From positions 1-52,744 of the forward strand of contig NZ_SLXB01000028.1 of assembly GCF_004342845.1 (NCBI RefSeq): a stretch of DNA of 52,744 bases. The letters run 5' to 3'. The stretch is from Prevotella heparinolytica (GTDB taxonomy: Bacteria > Bacteroidota > Bacteroidia > Bacteroidales > Bacteroidaceae). Shown in pieces: positions 43,161-52,442 of the stretch (within the stretch, counting starts at the first letter, position 1; each line of letters starts with the position of its first letter). Made by a program: the position numbers and the translations under genes. Below the pieces are notes generated by a model. It ran no database searches. It had not been told where the DNA came from and worked only from the letters and a program-made list of their open reading frames with translations.

Positions 43161-43200
43161 CGGATTTTAGTGGTGGCACTCGGCGGGGACGTCGAGTGCC
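43161..43200. promoter_or_regulatory. leader-motif copy and hairpin, antisense to DUF1896 gene
   Basis: The 17-mer CGGATTTTAGTGGTGGC (43161-43177) matches 15979-15995 exactly. Overlapping hairpin arms GGCACTCG/CGAGTGCC (43175-43182 and 43193-43200) follow. Read on the minus strand the motif leads to an ATG with a 12-codon reading frame, possibly a decayed gene or leader peptide. Confidence 0.4.
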
Positions 43201-43231
43201 TTTGCATTATATACTCATTAAAATCACAGAT

Positions 43232-43663
43232 ATGACAGCCATTCGATTTTCCTATTACGAGCTATCCCTACTTTCTTTTCTTCGGGAAAGCCATCCCGAA
43301 AAAGCCGGTGATATTTCTTTTATCAAAGAGCGTGCGGCAGCTGCTTCCGAAGCCTATGCCGAAGCCTTCGATACCGCTCTTCCCATAGCCGAATGTATCG
43401 GTATCGCCAACAAGACGCTCTATGCGGGTTTGCACTTTTCCCACCACGATACCATCTCCTCTGTTCTTTGGAACGAGTTCTCTGCTGAAGTGCCGCTTGA
43501 AACGGTCAGGGAGACTGCTATCCGCCTGCGCCCGCTCTTAGAAAGTATCTTCACCAAGTATCCGATTTCGGATGAGTTCGCCTATATGCCCGAATACAAC
43601 TCCCTCTATACGGAGATTACGGGCTTTGTCCAACTAAAACTCGAAGAAGATGGCAAGTTATAA
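43232..43663 (+). CDS. DUF1896 protein
   Basis: A 143-residue protein of the DUF1896 family: [44 protein letters not shown] and [16 protein letters not shown] are characteristic. It is conserved beside topB and the methylase-helicase in these elements and its function is unknown. The ATG at 43232 is chosen because family similarity begins there. It overlaps the next gene by 14 nt. Confidence 0.85.
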   Translation: MTAIRFSYYELSLLSFLRESHPEKAGDISFIKERAAAASEAYAEAFDTALPIAECIGIANKTLYAGLHFSHHDTISSVLWNEFSAEVPLETVRETAIRLRPLLESIFTKYPISDEFAYMPEYNSLYTEITGFVQLKLEEDGKL

Positions 43664-46600
43664 CAAGAAGGAGCATCTAAGGGCGAACGTAGAAGCCATC
43701 AAGACGGTCTTTGCCCTGCATCGGGAACAACGCACGGCAACGGAGGAGGAAATGGAGGTGTTGAGGGCTTATACGGGCTTCGGCGCATTGAAGTGTATCC
43801 TCTCTCCTGCCAACACGATGGAGGACATCGCCCGATGGAACAAGTCGGAGTTGGAACTTTTCCCCTTGGTGATGGAACTGCATCGCACCATTCGGGATAA
43901 CACCGCTTCCGAATCGCAGTACAAGAGCTATATGCAGAGCCTGAAAAACTCCGTGATGACCGCTTTCTATACTCCTGCACCCGTAGTACGGGAGATTGCC
44001 GCTTCCTTACGGGAGGCAGGCATCGTCCCCAAGCGAATCCTTGACCCTTCAGCGGGAATGGGCGAGTTCATCCGCTCTTTTGACGGCATTGCAGCCGAAG
44101 GGCATACGACTTTCGGTTTCGAGAAAGACATCCTTACGGGACAGATGCTCTCCGCCCTGCATCCCGAAGACAAGATACGCATCCGAGGCTTCGAGGAAAT
44201 CGAATCCAAGCTCGGAGGTTATTTCGATGTGGTCAGCAGCAACATTCCTTTCGGAGATGTGGCCGTCTTCGACCCTGTTTTCAGCAAGACGGCAGAACCT
44301 ACCCGAAAGATCGCCCGCATGTCCCTGCACAATTACTTCTTCGTCAAGGGGGTGGATATGCTCCGTGAAGGCGGTGTGTTGGCATTCATCACCTCGCAAG
44401 GCGTTATGAACGCCACGACGAACGAACCGGTACGGGAGTGGCTGATGAACCATACCCGCCTTGTTTCGGCAGTCCGTCTGCCGAACAATCTCTTTACAGA
44501 AAATGCGGGGACGGAAGTGGGCAGTGACCTTATCGTCCTGCAAAAGCAGAGCGACAAGACAAGTCTTACCGAAGAGGAAAAGCGTTTCATCAAGAGTGAA
44601 AAGCGACCCAGCGGAGTGCTGTTCAACACCTATCTGCGAAGTATGTCGCAAATCGTGCATACCGAGTGGAAGCAGGATACCGACCCTTACGGCAAGCCCG
44701 CCATCCTGTTCCATCACGAGGGTGGAGCGGAAGGCATCGCCACCGATATGGGAAAAATTCTGCGGGCGGATTTAGCCAAACGCTTGGATATGGCGTTGTA
44801 TCAAAAGCACCTCTTTATTCAGGAGCAACCCCAAGTTGCCGTTTCCGTTCCTCCCGAAGTCAAGCAGCAAGAAGCAACGCTTATGCCTGTCGCTTCGACA
44901 GAGGAGCAACCACACCAAGAGGTGGGGCAACCGAGAGAGGAACAGCCGACGGAGCAATCCCGAAGCAGTGTCGCTCCACAGGTACAACTGCTCGACCTTT
45001 TCGGCAATGTTATCCCGGAGGAAAAGCCCAAACGTAAAGCTGCTGCAAAACCGAAATCTGTCGAGACTTCACAAAGCAATGAGACGGCACAGAGGCTGAA
45101 AGACACGGGAGAACTATGGTGGCAACAGGACAAGGAGAAAGGGATGCAGCAGCGTCCCTATGAGGGAGTATGGCACGAACATCTCAAAGAGGGTTCTTTG
45201 CTGGCTTCGGACTTTCAGGTAGGAATGTTTGTCCGTGATATGGAGGACAACCGCATGTTCCAGCCCATAGACCTCCCGTTCCAAGAACGACAGAAAATGT
45301 TGCTCTACATAGACCTGCGGGATGCCTACCACGCCCTCTATGATTATGAAGCGGAACGCAAGGTGGCGAATGAATCCCTGCGACAGAACCTCAATGAACT
45401 GTACGACCGTTTCGTGCGGCAGTACGGACATTTGAACGACCGCAAGAACCACGAGCAGATCCTGATGGATGCCGGTGGCAGGGAAATCCTCTTCTTGGAA
45501 CGGAAGGTGGATAAAGAAACGCTCAAAGCCGATATTTTCCATCAGCCCGTTTCTTTCAGCCTGCACGAAGTGACAGAGGTGGGCAATGCCCAAGAGGCGC
45601 TCTCGGCTTCACTCAATAAATTCGGAGCGGTGGACACCGGGTATATGCTCTCTTTGCTTCCTGACATCTCCGAAGAAGAGATGCTCTTCGAGCTGCACGA
45701 CAGGATTTACTACAATCCTTTGGAGGGAGAGTATGAAATCGCCGAGAAGTTCATATCGGGCAATGTGGTCGCCGCTTCGGAGCGTATCGGACAATATCTT
45801 TTGGAGCATCCGGAAGACACAAGGGCGCAAGCCTCCTTGCAGGCACTGAAAGATGCCATTCCCGAACCGATACCCTTCGTGGACTTGGATTTCAACTTCG
45901 GGGAGCGATGGATCCCCGTAAATCTCTACTCAGACTATGCCTCGTACCTCTTCGACACGGAGGTGATGATACGCTACGATTCAAGTGCGGACGAATACTC
46001 TGTGGAGGCACGGATGCACAATGCCAATATATGGGACAGGTTCTGTGTGCGGGGACAGCATCGTCGCTACGACGGCATTGCCCTGATGAAGCACGCCCTG
46101 CTGAATACGACGCCCGACATCACCAAGAAAATCATGGTCGGCGACAAGGAGGTCAAGGTACGGGACACGGAAGCCATACAGATGGCAAACGCTAAAATCG
46201 ATGAGATACGAAACGGCTTCACCGATTGGCTGAACGAGCAGAGCGATGAGTTCAAGCAGCGGTTGGAGAAACTCTACAATGACACTTTCAATTGTTTTGT
46301 GCGTCCCCAGTATGATGGTTCCCATCAGACATTCCCCGACCTTAATCTGAAAGGCTTGGGTATCGAAAGCCTGTATGACAGTCAGAAAGATGCCGTGTGG
46401 ATGCTCAAACTCAATGGAGGAGGGATCTGCGACCATCAGGTGGGAGCGGGAAAGACGCTCATCATGTGCACCGCTGCGTATGAGATGAAGCGGCTCGGCT
46501 TGGCGAACAAGCCGATGATACTCGCCCTCAAAGCCAACGTGCAGGAGATAGCACAGACTTTTCAAACGGCTTATCCGAATGCCAAGCTGCTCTATCCGGG

Positions 46601-49121
46601 CAAGAACGACTTCACGCCCGACAAGCGGCAGCGGATTTTCCACGACATCAAGAACAACAACTGGGACTGCATTGTCCTCACGCACGACCAGTTCGGCATG
46701 ATACCGCAGTCGGACGAGATACAGCAGAAAATCCTTCAGGACGAGCTGGACAGCGTGGAAGAGAACTTGGAGGTTTTGCGTCAGCAGGGACGCAGCATCT
46801 CCCGTGCAATGGAGAAAGGACTTGTCAAGCGGCAGATGAACTTGCAGGCGAAGCTGGATGAAATCAAGTTCAAGATAGAGAACCGCAAGGACGATGTGGT
46901 GGATTTCAAGACAATGGGCATTGACCATCTTTTCGTGGACGAGTCGCATACATTCAAGAATTTGATGTTCAACACCCGCCACGACAGGGTAGCAGGGCTT
47001 GGCAACAGCGAGGGTAGCCAAAGAGCCTTGAATATGCTCTTTGCCATACGAACCATTCAGGAACGGACGGGGAAAGACTTGGGAGCAACCTTCCTTTCGG
47101 GGACGACCATATCGAACTCACTTACGGAGTTGTACCTGCTGTTCAAGTACCTGCGTCCCCAAGCTCTCGAAGCACAGAACATCAAGACCTTTGATGCGTG
47201 GGCAGCCATTTTTGCCAAGAAGTCGGTGGACTATGAGTTCTCCGTCACCAACGAAATCGTGCAGAAGGAGCGTTTCCGCTATTTTATCAAAGTGCCGGAG
47301 TTGGCGGCGTTCTACGCTCAAATCACCGATTATCGGACGGCAAAGGACATCGGCATAGACCGCCCCGAAAAGAATGAAATCATGCACAATATCCCGCCCA
47401 CACCCGAACAGGAAGAGTTCATCACCAAGTTGGTGGAGTTTGCCAAGACGGGCAATGCAGAATTATTAGGACGAGAGAAACTCTCCGATAGGGAGGAGAA
47501 AGCCAAGATGCTTATCGCAACGGACATGGCTCGAAAGATGAGCTTAGATTTGAGGCTTATTGATCCTAACAAGTACGGAGATCATGTGGACAACAAAGCC
47601 TCCCACTGTGCTGCCAAGATTGCGGAATACTATCACAAGTTTGAGGAGCAGAAAGGAACGCAATTTGTATTCAGTGATCTCGGTACGTATAAGCCGGGCG
47701 AATGGAACCCCTACAGCGAAATCAAGCGCAAGTTGGTGGAAAACCACGGCATACCCGCTCAGGAGATACGCTTCATTCAGGAAGCCAAGACCGACAAGGC
47801 ACGAAAGACGCTTATCGCTGGAATGAATGCGGGGACAATACGCGTGTTGTTCGGTTCCACCTCCATGCTCGGCACGGGCGTGAACGCCCAGAAACGTGCC
47901 GTAGCCATTCATCATCTTGACTGTCCCTGGCGTCCTTCCGACTTGGAGCAGAGGGACGGCAGAGCCGTGCGTAAAGGAAATGAAGTCGCCAAGTTTCATG
48001 CGGACAACAAGGTGGATGTCATTATCTATGCTGTGGAGAAGTCTCTTGACAGTTATAAATTCAACCTGTTGCATAATAAGCAACTCTTCATCGAACAACT
48101 GAAAAACAACCGTATGGGCAGCCGTACCATTGATGAGGGAAGTATGGACGAGAAATCGGGAATGAATTTTTCCGAGTATGTCGCCATCCTCTCCGGAAAT
48201 ACCGACCTGCTGGAAAAGGCAAAGTTGGAAAAGAAGATTGCCGGTTTGGACAGTGAACGGCAGGCGTTCATTCGCAGTAAGTCATCCTCCCGAAGCCGAT
48301 TGGACGAAGTTATGAGAACGGTGGACGGAAACAAGGAATTGATAGCCCGTTTCCAAAACGACTGGGACTTGTACCAAAGTCGTGTACAGAAGGATAAGGA
48401 GGGCAATATCCTCAACCCGATAACACTCAAAGGGGTGGAAGGAAGCGACCCGAAACGCATTGCCGCCAAGCTCGCGGAAATCAACGAGAAAGCCTGCACA
48501 CGGGGAGAGTATTTCAATATCGGAACACTCTACGGATTTAATCTTGTGGTCAAGACGGAATCCTCCTCCAAAGACCTTTTCGACCTTTCACAGAACAAGT
48601 TCTTCGTGATGGGAGAAAGTGGAATGAAGTACAGCTACAACAACGGCAGGATTGCGGCAGCCCCGCAACTCGCCTGCATGAACTTCCTGAACGCCTTGGA
48701 GAAGATACCCGGCTTGATTGAGAAGTTTAAGGCGGACACGGAAAAGATAGCCAAGGATATTCCTGTTTTGCAAGAGGTCGTGAACGGATCTTGGAAGAAG
48801 GAAGAGCAGCTCAAAGACCTCAAAACGGAACTCGCTGCCCTTGACCGCAAGATACAGCTCTCTCTAAAACCCATCGAGCAGGGAGAGAGTGAGCAAGAAG
48901 GAACGGAGGTGATGCAGGACGGCGAAGGAAAGACGGAAGAATTGGAACGGTCACGTCCGATTGAGCCGACTGTCACCGCTCCCTTCGTCAGCACCTCTGC
49001 GGCTCAAACCGACAGACCGTTGGAAAGCAGCGGGCAGAGTATCTCCGCTACACAGCCCTCTATGAACGGACTGCCGCCGTCTCTGGCAGAAAAGGTGTTC
49101 GTTGTCAGACCGAAAATATAA
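43650..49121 (+). CDS. giant N6-adenine methylase / SNF2-type helicase, antirestriction-like
   Basis: An 1823-residue fusion. N-terminal methylase: SAM motif [12 protein letters not shown] (DPSAGMG 132-138) and a catalytic loop VVSSNIPFG (197-202) where NPPY would normally read NIPF. A proline/glutamine linker follows (about 395-475). The SNF2-like helicase has VGAGKT with Lys935, DESH at 1097-1100, and [13 protein letters not shown] (about 1431-1443). The architecture recalls phage P1 DarB and is conserved on Bacteroidota ICEs, where protection of entering DNA is a plausible role. The NIPF change means methylation should not be assumed. Confidence 0.88.
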   Translation: MASYNKKEHLRANVEAIKTVFALHREQRTATEEEMEVLRAYTGFGALKCILSPANTMEDIARWNKSELELFPLVMELHRTIRDNTASESQYKSYMQSLKNSVMTAFYTPAPVVREIAASLREAGIVPKRILDPSAGMGEFIRSFDGIAAEGHTTFGFEKDILTGQMLSALHPEDKIRIRGFEEIESKLGGYFDVVSSNIPFGDVAVFDPVFSKTAEPTRKIARMSLHNYFFVKGVDMLREGGVLAFITSQGVMNATTNEPVREWLMNHTRLVSAVRLPNNLFTENAGTEVGSDLIVLQKQSDKTSLTEEEKRFIKSEKRPSGVLFNTYLRSMSQIVHTEWKQDTDPYGKPAILFHHEGGAEGIATDMGKILRADLAKRLDMALYQKHLFIQEQPQVAVSVPPEVKQQEATLMPVASTEEQPHQEVGQPREEQPTEQSRSSVAPQVQLLDLFGNVIPEEKPKRKAAAKPKSVETSQSNETAQRLKDTGELWWQQDKEKGMQQRPYEGVWHEHLKEGSLLASDFQVGMFVRDMEDNRMFQPIDLPFQERQKMLLYIDLRDAYHALYDYEAERKVANESLRQNLNELYDRFVRQYGHLNDRKNHEQILMDAGGREILFLERKVDKETLKADIFHQPVSFSLHEVTEVGNAQEALSASLNKFGAVDTGYMLSLLPDISEEEMLFELHDRIYYNPLEGEYEIAEKFISGNVVAASERIGQYLLEHPEDTRAQASLQALKDAIPEPIPFVDLDFNFGERWIPVNLYSDYASYLFDTEVMIRYDSSADEYSVEARMHNANIWDRFCVRGQHRRYDGIALMKHALLNTTPDITKKIMVGDKEVKVRDTEAIQMANAKIDEIRNGFTDWLNEQSDEFKQRLEKLYNDTFNCFVRPQYDGSHQTFPDLNLKGLGIESLYDSQKDAVWMLKLNGGGICDHQVGAGKTLIMCTAAYEMKRLGLANKPMILALKANVQEIAQTFQTAYPNAKLLYPGKNDFTPDKRQRIFHDIKNNNWDCIVLTHDQFGMIPQSDEIQQKILQDELDSVEENLEVLRQQGRSISRAMEKGLVKRQMNLQAKLDEIKFKIENRKDDVVDFKTMGIDHLFVDESHTFKNLMFNTRHDRVAGLGNSEGSQRALNMLFAIRTIQERTGKDLGATFLSGTTISNSLTELYLLFKYLRPQALEAQNIKTFDAWAAIFAKKSVDYEFSVTNEIVQKERFRYFIKVPELAAFYAQITDYRTAKDIGIDRPEKNEIMHNIPPTPEQEEFITKLVEFAKTGNAELLGREKLSDREEKAKMLIATDMARKMSLDLRLIDPNKYGDHVDNKASHCAAKIAEYYHKFEEQKGTQFVFSDLGTYKPGEWNPYSEIKRKLVENHGIPAQEIRFIQEAKTDKARKTLIAGMNAGTIRVLFGSTSMLGTGVNAQKRAVAIHHLDCPWRPSDLEQRDGRAVRKGNEVAKFHADNKVDVIIYAVEKSLDSYKFNLLHNKQLFIEQLKNNRMGSRTIDEGSMDEKSGMNFSEYVAILSGNTDLLEKAKLEKKIAGLDSERQAFIRSKSSSRSRLDEVMRTVDGNKELIARFQNDWDLYQSRVQKDKEGNILNPITLKGVEGSDPKRIAAKLAEINEKACTRGEYFNIGTLYGFNLVVKTESSSKDLFDLSQNKFFVMGESGMKYSYNNGRIAAAPQLACMNFLNALEKIPGLIEKFKADTEKIAKDIPVLQEVVNGSWKKEEQLKDLKTELAALDRKIQLSLKPIEQGESEQEGTEVMQDGEGKTEELERSRPIEPTVTAPFVSTSAAQTDRPLESSGQSISATQPSMNGLPPSLAEKVFVVRPKI

Positions 49122-49151
49122 TCTGTAATGTTATCATCACATTCAAACGGC

Positions 49152-49193
49152 AGCCCCCCCCCGACTTGTCATTACGACAAAACGGGGGCTTTG
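49152..49193 (+). terminator. terminator of the topB-methylase operon
   Basis: CCCCCG (49158-49163) pairs with CGGGGG (49183-49188), with an inner TTGTC/GACAA stem, followed by CTTTG. It starts 31 nt past the stop. It contains a run of nine C residues. Confidence 0.7.
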
Positions 49194-49213
49194 CTGTTGC
49201 GTATAATCCGAAA

Positions 49214-49534
49214 TTACGTGCCTTTGGACGGTCTCTTCTTTTTTCGTTTGAGGTTCTCCGTAAAGTGGGTTTGCATAAAGGCGAGGATTTCTGATTCCAG
49301 ATACCACGTCTTGTGATAGACGATGTGGTAAGGAAGCGTCCCCGATGCACGGTAACGTTGCAGGGTACGCTTGCTCACTTGAAGCATCATGCACACCTCT
49401 TGGTTATCCAGCAGCGGTTCTCCGTCTATCATCGGACGTTGGGGGATGTCGGGAGCCGTCTGCTTCAAGTCATCAAAACGCTTCATGATGCGTTCCATCC
49501 ATTCAAGGAAGGTCGCTCTATCCAATAGTTCCAT
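49214..49534 (-). CDS. small HTH protein, excisionase-like
   Basis: A 106-residue protein with a central helix-turn-helix of the MerR/excisionase type (LLDNQEVCMMLQVSKRTLQRYRASGTLPYHIV) and a basic C-terminus. One of four such proteins here. In CTnDOT the analogous Xis2c/Xis2d proteins direct excision and regulate tra. Overlaps the next upstream gene by 17 nt. Confidence 0.83.
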   Translation of the reverse strand: MELLDRATFLEWMERIMKRFDDLKQTAPDIPQRPMIDGEPLLDNQEVCMMLQVSKRTLQRYRASGTLPYHIVYHKTWYLESEILAFMQTHFTENLKRKKKRPSKGT

Positions 49535-49871
49535 CCTTTACCCTCCTGCTTTTAAGTTCGAAGTTATGCCGTAGCTCTTTCAGGTTCTGAGGATTGCAGT
49601 ACAGGCTCTTGTTGCGTATCGCCTTCTCGATGTCATGCAGGTTGTAGTAGCAACGCCCGTAGATCATCTTGTAGCTGATTCTGTCCGTACTGCGCATACG
49701 CTGAAGGGTACGCTTGCTGATACCGAGTATCTCGGCTAACTCATCGTTGGTAACAAGGCGGTTTTCGTACTCTATCTTTGCCTTTTCCTCTTTCTCTACA
49801 TAACGGAGGATTTTCTCTATCTTGCCCATCAGTTCGTGGTAGGCTTTGCTTTCGATTGTTATGACATCCAT
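49518..49871 (-). CDS. small HTH protein, paralogue of 50093 gene
   Basis: A 117-residue protein: MDVITIESKAYHELMGKIEKIL, an HTH LVTNDELAEILGISKRTLQRMRSTDRISYKMI and a basic tail. ATG at 49871 is chosen because the divergently encoded paralogue starts MEVITIEKKTYEAMM at the same place in the fold. Part of a divergent pair around the shared 16-mer promoter. Confidence 0.83.
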   Translation of the reverse strand: MDVITIESKAYHELMGKIEKILRYVEKEEKAKIEYENRLVTNDELAEILGISKRTLQRMRSTDRISYKMIYGRCYYNLHDIEKAIRNKSLYCNPQNLKELRHNFELKSRRVKDGTIG

Positions 49872-50001
49872 GACGCTTTGAGTTTGATTATGCTGCAAAG
49901 TTCGGGAGTTAAAACCGTCTGGATTGTATGCTAAATATGTACTGAATAGAGATTTTTCTGTCTGATTCCAAAAGCCATACGACAAAAGCATCCATATTGA
50001 A

Positions 50002-50061
50002 GCCACAAGTACGCAGTAAAGGAAATGCTGGTTTAGAATGCTTCCTCCGTAAGTACATTTG
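50002..50061 (+). promoter_or_regulatory. 16-mer element plus -7 box, HTH operon
   Basis: GCCACAAGTACGCAGT (50002-50017) followed after exactly 36 nt by TACATTTG (50054-50061). The 50093 gene begins 31 nt later. It places an HTH regulator gene in the same group of promoters as traA and topB. Confidence 0.7.
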
Positions 50062-50092
50062 CACAAAGTGTAACATTAAAACGGACAAGAAT

Positions 50093-50371
50093 ATGGAAGT
50101 AATAACAATCGAGAAGAAAACGTATGAAGCCATGATGGAACGTTTTCGCATTTTGACCGCCAAAGTCGATGCCCTGTGTCGGGAGTGTGACGAAAGGCGT
50201 ATGGGCAGGTGGCTGGACAATCAGGATGTCTGCCAAATCCTGAACATCAGTTTGCGTACCCTGCAAACTTACCGCAGCAACCGGATGCTGCCCTATACGC
50301 AAATAGGGTATAAGATGTTCTACAAGCCGGAGGATGTCGGGAAACTGCTCGAACAATCCTCCGCTTTATGA
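50093..50371 (+). CDS. small HTH protein, regulator candidate
   Basis: A 92-residue protein starting MEVITIEKKTYEAMM, with an HTH WLDNQDVCQILNISLRTLQTYRSNRMLPYTQI. Expressed from the 16-mer promoter and followed by a second HTH gene after 37 nt. It may bind the shared 16-mer; this is a hypothesis. Confidence 0.83.
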   Translation: MEVITIEKKTYEAMMERFRILTAKVDALCRECDERRMGRWLDNQDVCQILNISLRTLQTYRSNRMLPYTQIGYKMFYKPEDVGKLLEQSSAL

Positions 50372-50408
50372 CCAATGAATAGTATCACCACTAAATCCGA
50401 TGTAAAAT

Positions 50409-50711
50409 ATGGACAACGATGTAAAGACCAAGAACAACGAAGAGATTGTGCACTTTCTCAACGCGAGCGACCGCATGATAAAGGGAATAGATGTCCTGCG
50501 GAAAAAGAACAGACCTCTGCTTAACGGGCATCGCTATCTGACGGACGATGAACTGTCCCGCCTGTTGCATATCAACCGGCGCACGTTGCAGGATTATCGC
50601 AACATGGGAAGAATCTCCTTTGTTAAGTTAGGCGGAAAGGTACTCTACCGGGAAGAAGATGTGGAAAAACTGTTGCAGGAGAATTATCGCCCTCGGTTTG
50701 AGAAGCCTTGA
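50409..50711 (+). CDS. small HTH protein, excisionase-like
   Basis: A 100-residue protein with the HTH YLTDDELSRLLHINRRTLQDYRNMGRISFVKLGGKVLY, the same family as its three neighbours. The start is preceded by a leader variant CACCACTAAATCCG (50386-50399). Ends 8 nt before a 13-bp stem. Confidence 0.83.
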   Translation: MDNDVKTKNNEEIVHFLNASDRMIKGIDVLRKKNRPLLNGHRYLTDDELSRLLHINRRTLQDYRNMGRISFVKLGGKVLYREEDVEKLLQENYRPRFEKP

Positions 50712-50718
50712 CAGAGAA

Positions 50719-50754
50719 ACAGGCAGTAAGAAATTCTTGTCTTACTGCCTGTTC
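50719..50754. terminator. bidirectional terminator-like hairpin
   Basis: AACAGGCAGTAAG (50719-50731) and CTTACTGCCTGTT (50742-50754) form a perfect 13-bp stem between convergent genes. T-runs are weak on both sides. Confidence 0.6.
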
Positions 50755-50760
50755 TCATAT

Positions 50761-51123
50761 TCAGTTGTACCATCCGCCTTTGGTATAGCACACGAGTAGC
50801 GGAGGAGCTGTTCTCTTCTTCTCGGTCAGTCTTCCGATTATCCATATACGGAAACCCTTTGCCTGTGGAGAAGCAAAGCGAAAAGACAGCATCGTTATCA
50901 TTTCAAGGTTGTATAAATCCACCGCACCGCCCTTGAAAGATAAGGTTTGCATCACCTCGTCTTCTCTGAGCAAACCCTCTTTGAAGATAGACTTGATGTG
51001 GCTGTTTATCTTACCGGAGAATACGCCGAACAAATCGGCTATTTCACAAGCTGACATCCAAACGGGAGTTGTCGGGATATGTACTTTTCCATTCTCTCCA
51101 ATGGTTATGATTTCTCTTTTCAT
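50761..51123 (-). CDS. RhuM-like N-terminal domain protein
   Basis: A 120-residue protein resembling the N-terminal part of RhuM-family proteins: MSACEIADLFGVFSGKINSHIKSIFKEG (HTH) and VDLYNLEMITMLSFRFASPQAKGFRIWIIGRL. RhuM proteins are much longer, so this is a short form or remnant. It lies 15 nt upstream of the integrase stop on the same strand. Confidence 0.68.
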   Translation of the reverse strand: MKREIITIGENGKVHIPTTPVWMSACEIADLFGVFSGKINSHIKSIFKEGLLREDEVMQTLSFKGGAVDLYNLEMITMLSFRFASPQAKGFRIWIIGRLTEKKRTAPPLLVCYTKGGWYN

Positions 51124-51138
51124 CGTTCGTCCTCCTTA

Positions 51139-52374
51139 TTATATAGTAATACCATTGAACTGCTCTATCTTACTCAGTTTGTCGGAGAGTGCCGCCATGT
51201 CCCGACTTTCCTTTTCGTGGGTGATTTTGGCGTAAATCTGCGTGGTGCGGATATTCGTGTGTCCGAGCATCTTGGAAAGGGTTTCGATGGGAACGCCGTT
51301 GGTCAGGCAGATTTCCGTCGCCATAGTATGGCGACTGGTATGCCACGTAATCTCTTTTTCGATACCGCAGAGTCCGATGATTTTCTTGATGTTCTTGCAG
51401 GCGGTAATGTACTGCGGAACGGGCAGGAGGTAATCCTCCTTCGCCATGCCATCGTACTTCTCGATAATCTGTTTCGGAATATCCAAAAGCATGATATTGG
51501 ACTCCACACCTGTCTTTTGTCGCTTGGTCATAATCCAGAGTTTACCGTCAAAGGAAGTCTGAAGGTTGTCCTTGGTCAGGTTCTTCATATCGGTAAAGGA
51601 CAAGCCCGTAAAACAGCAGAAGACGTACAAGTCCCGAACCAGCTCCATTGATTTACGCCTGAACTTCAAATCCAACAGCCTGCGGATTTCATCCTTGGTC
51701 AGATAGTCCCTGTCGGTACTCTCGGCGGATATGCTGTAATCCACGAACGGGTCACGAACTATCCATCCGTGGTTCTGGGCAATGGTAATCATACGGCGCA
51801 GGGGCATCATGTAAATCCATACCGTGTTGTTACAGCATTGCTTTTCGGTGCGCAGGAAGATGTCAAAGTCGGTAATGAAAGCCGGAGTGAGTTCTTTCAA
51901 AGCAATGTCGCTGACACGGTAGCGGTTCTTGATGAACTCCTCCAAATGCTTATAGACCGTGCAATACTTGTGGTAGGTGGATGGGCATCGCAAGCCTGCA
52001 TCGACCTGTTTGAAAAAGTCCTCATTGTGCTGGGCAAAGACTTTCAGCAAGGTTTCATGCCGCATTTCCAAGCCCAAGAAAGCGTTCTTCACTTTCTCGG
52101 CAGTGACATAGTTATCCCGCTCGGCTATCTCCTTGTATTTGGCATTGATACCGACACGTATCTTGTCTAAGAAACGATTGGTTTCCAACGCCACGGTACT
52201 TTTGCCCGAAGCACGGTTGCTCTTGATGTCCCACAAGTCGGGCTGGATGTCGCATTTGCAACTGAACTGGGCTATCGTACCGTCTATGGTGATACGGCAC
52301 ATCACGGGAACGGAACCGTTCTTCTTGGGGGCGTTCTTTTTGAGGTAGAACAGAACCTTAAACGTACTACGCAT
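51139..52374 (-). CDS. int: IntDOT-like tyrosine integrase
   Basis: A 411-residue tyrosine recombinase that integrates and excises the element. N-terminal arm-binding domain (about 1-80), SAM-like core (about 105-205), catalytic domain with Ser259 (TGLSF) where other family members have Arg, then Arg285, Lys287, His345, Arg348, His372 and nucleophile Tyr381. From memory these numbers and the Ser259 substitution are exactly those of IntDOT of CTnDOT. This supports placing the element in that family. Confidence 0.95.
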   Translation of the reverse strand: MRSTFKVLFYLKKNAPKKNGSVPVMCRITIDGTIAQFSCKCDIQPDLWDIKSNRASGKSTVALETNRFLDKIRVGINAKYKEIAERDNYVTAEKVKNAFLGLEMRHETLLKVFAQHNEDFFKQVDAGLRCPSTYHKYCTVYKHLEEFIKNRYRVSDIALKELTPAFITDFDIFLRTEKQCCNNTVWIYMMPLRRMITIAQNHGWIVRDPFVDYSISAESTDRDYLTKDEIRRLLDLKFRRKSMELVRDLYVFCCFTGLSFTDMKNLTKDNLQTSFDGKLWIMTKRQKTGVESNIMLLDIPKQIIEKYDGMAKEDYLLPVPQYITACKNIKKIIGLCGIEKEITWHTSRHTMATEICLTNGVPIETLSKMLGHTNIRTTQIYAKITHEKESRDMAALSDKLSKIEQFNGITI

Positions 52375-52396
52375 AACTCTGACTTTTTACGGTTTA

Positions 52397-52404
52397 CAAA
52401 ACTA
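52397..52404 (-). promoter_or_regulatory. -7 box for the integrase
   Basis: CAAAACTA on the plus strand reads TAGTTTTG on the minus strand, matching TAnnTTTG, 23 nt upstream of the ATG. Confidence 0.5.
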
Positions 52405-52425
52405 TTCATTGTCAGGTTATTTGTT

Positions 52426-52442
52426 GCTATGCAAAACATTGT
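52426..52442 (-). repeat. terminal inverted motif, right copy
   Basis: Minus-strand ACAATGTTTTGCATAGC matches the left copy (102-118) in 14 of 17 positions. A TTTGC core of this kind is typical of IntDOT-type attachment sequences. Confidence 0.35.

Noticed and set aside
45981..47021. 346-codon minus-strand frame opposite the methylase-helicase
   Set aside because: It lies opposite the helicase motifs and looks like an antisense artefact.
49154..49162. Run of nine C residues as a phase-variable tract
   Set aside because: It is inside a terminator between genes, with no reading frame to switch.
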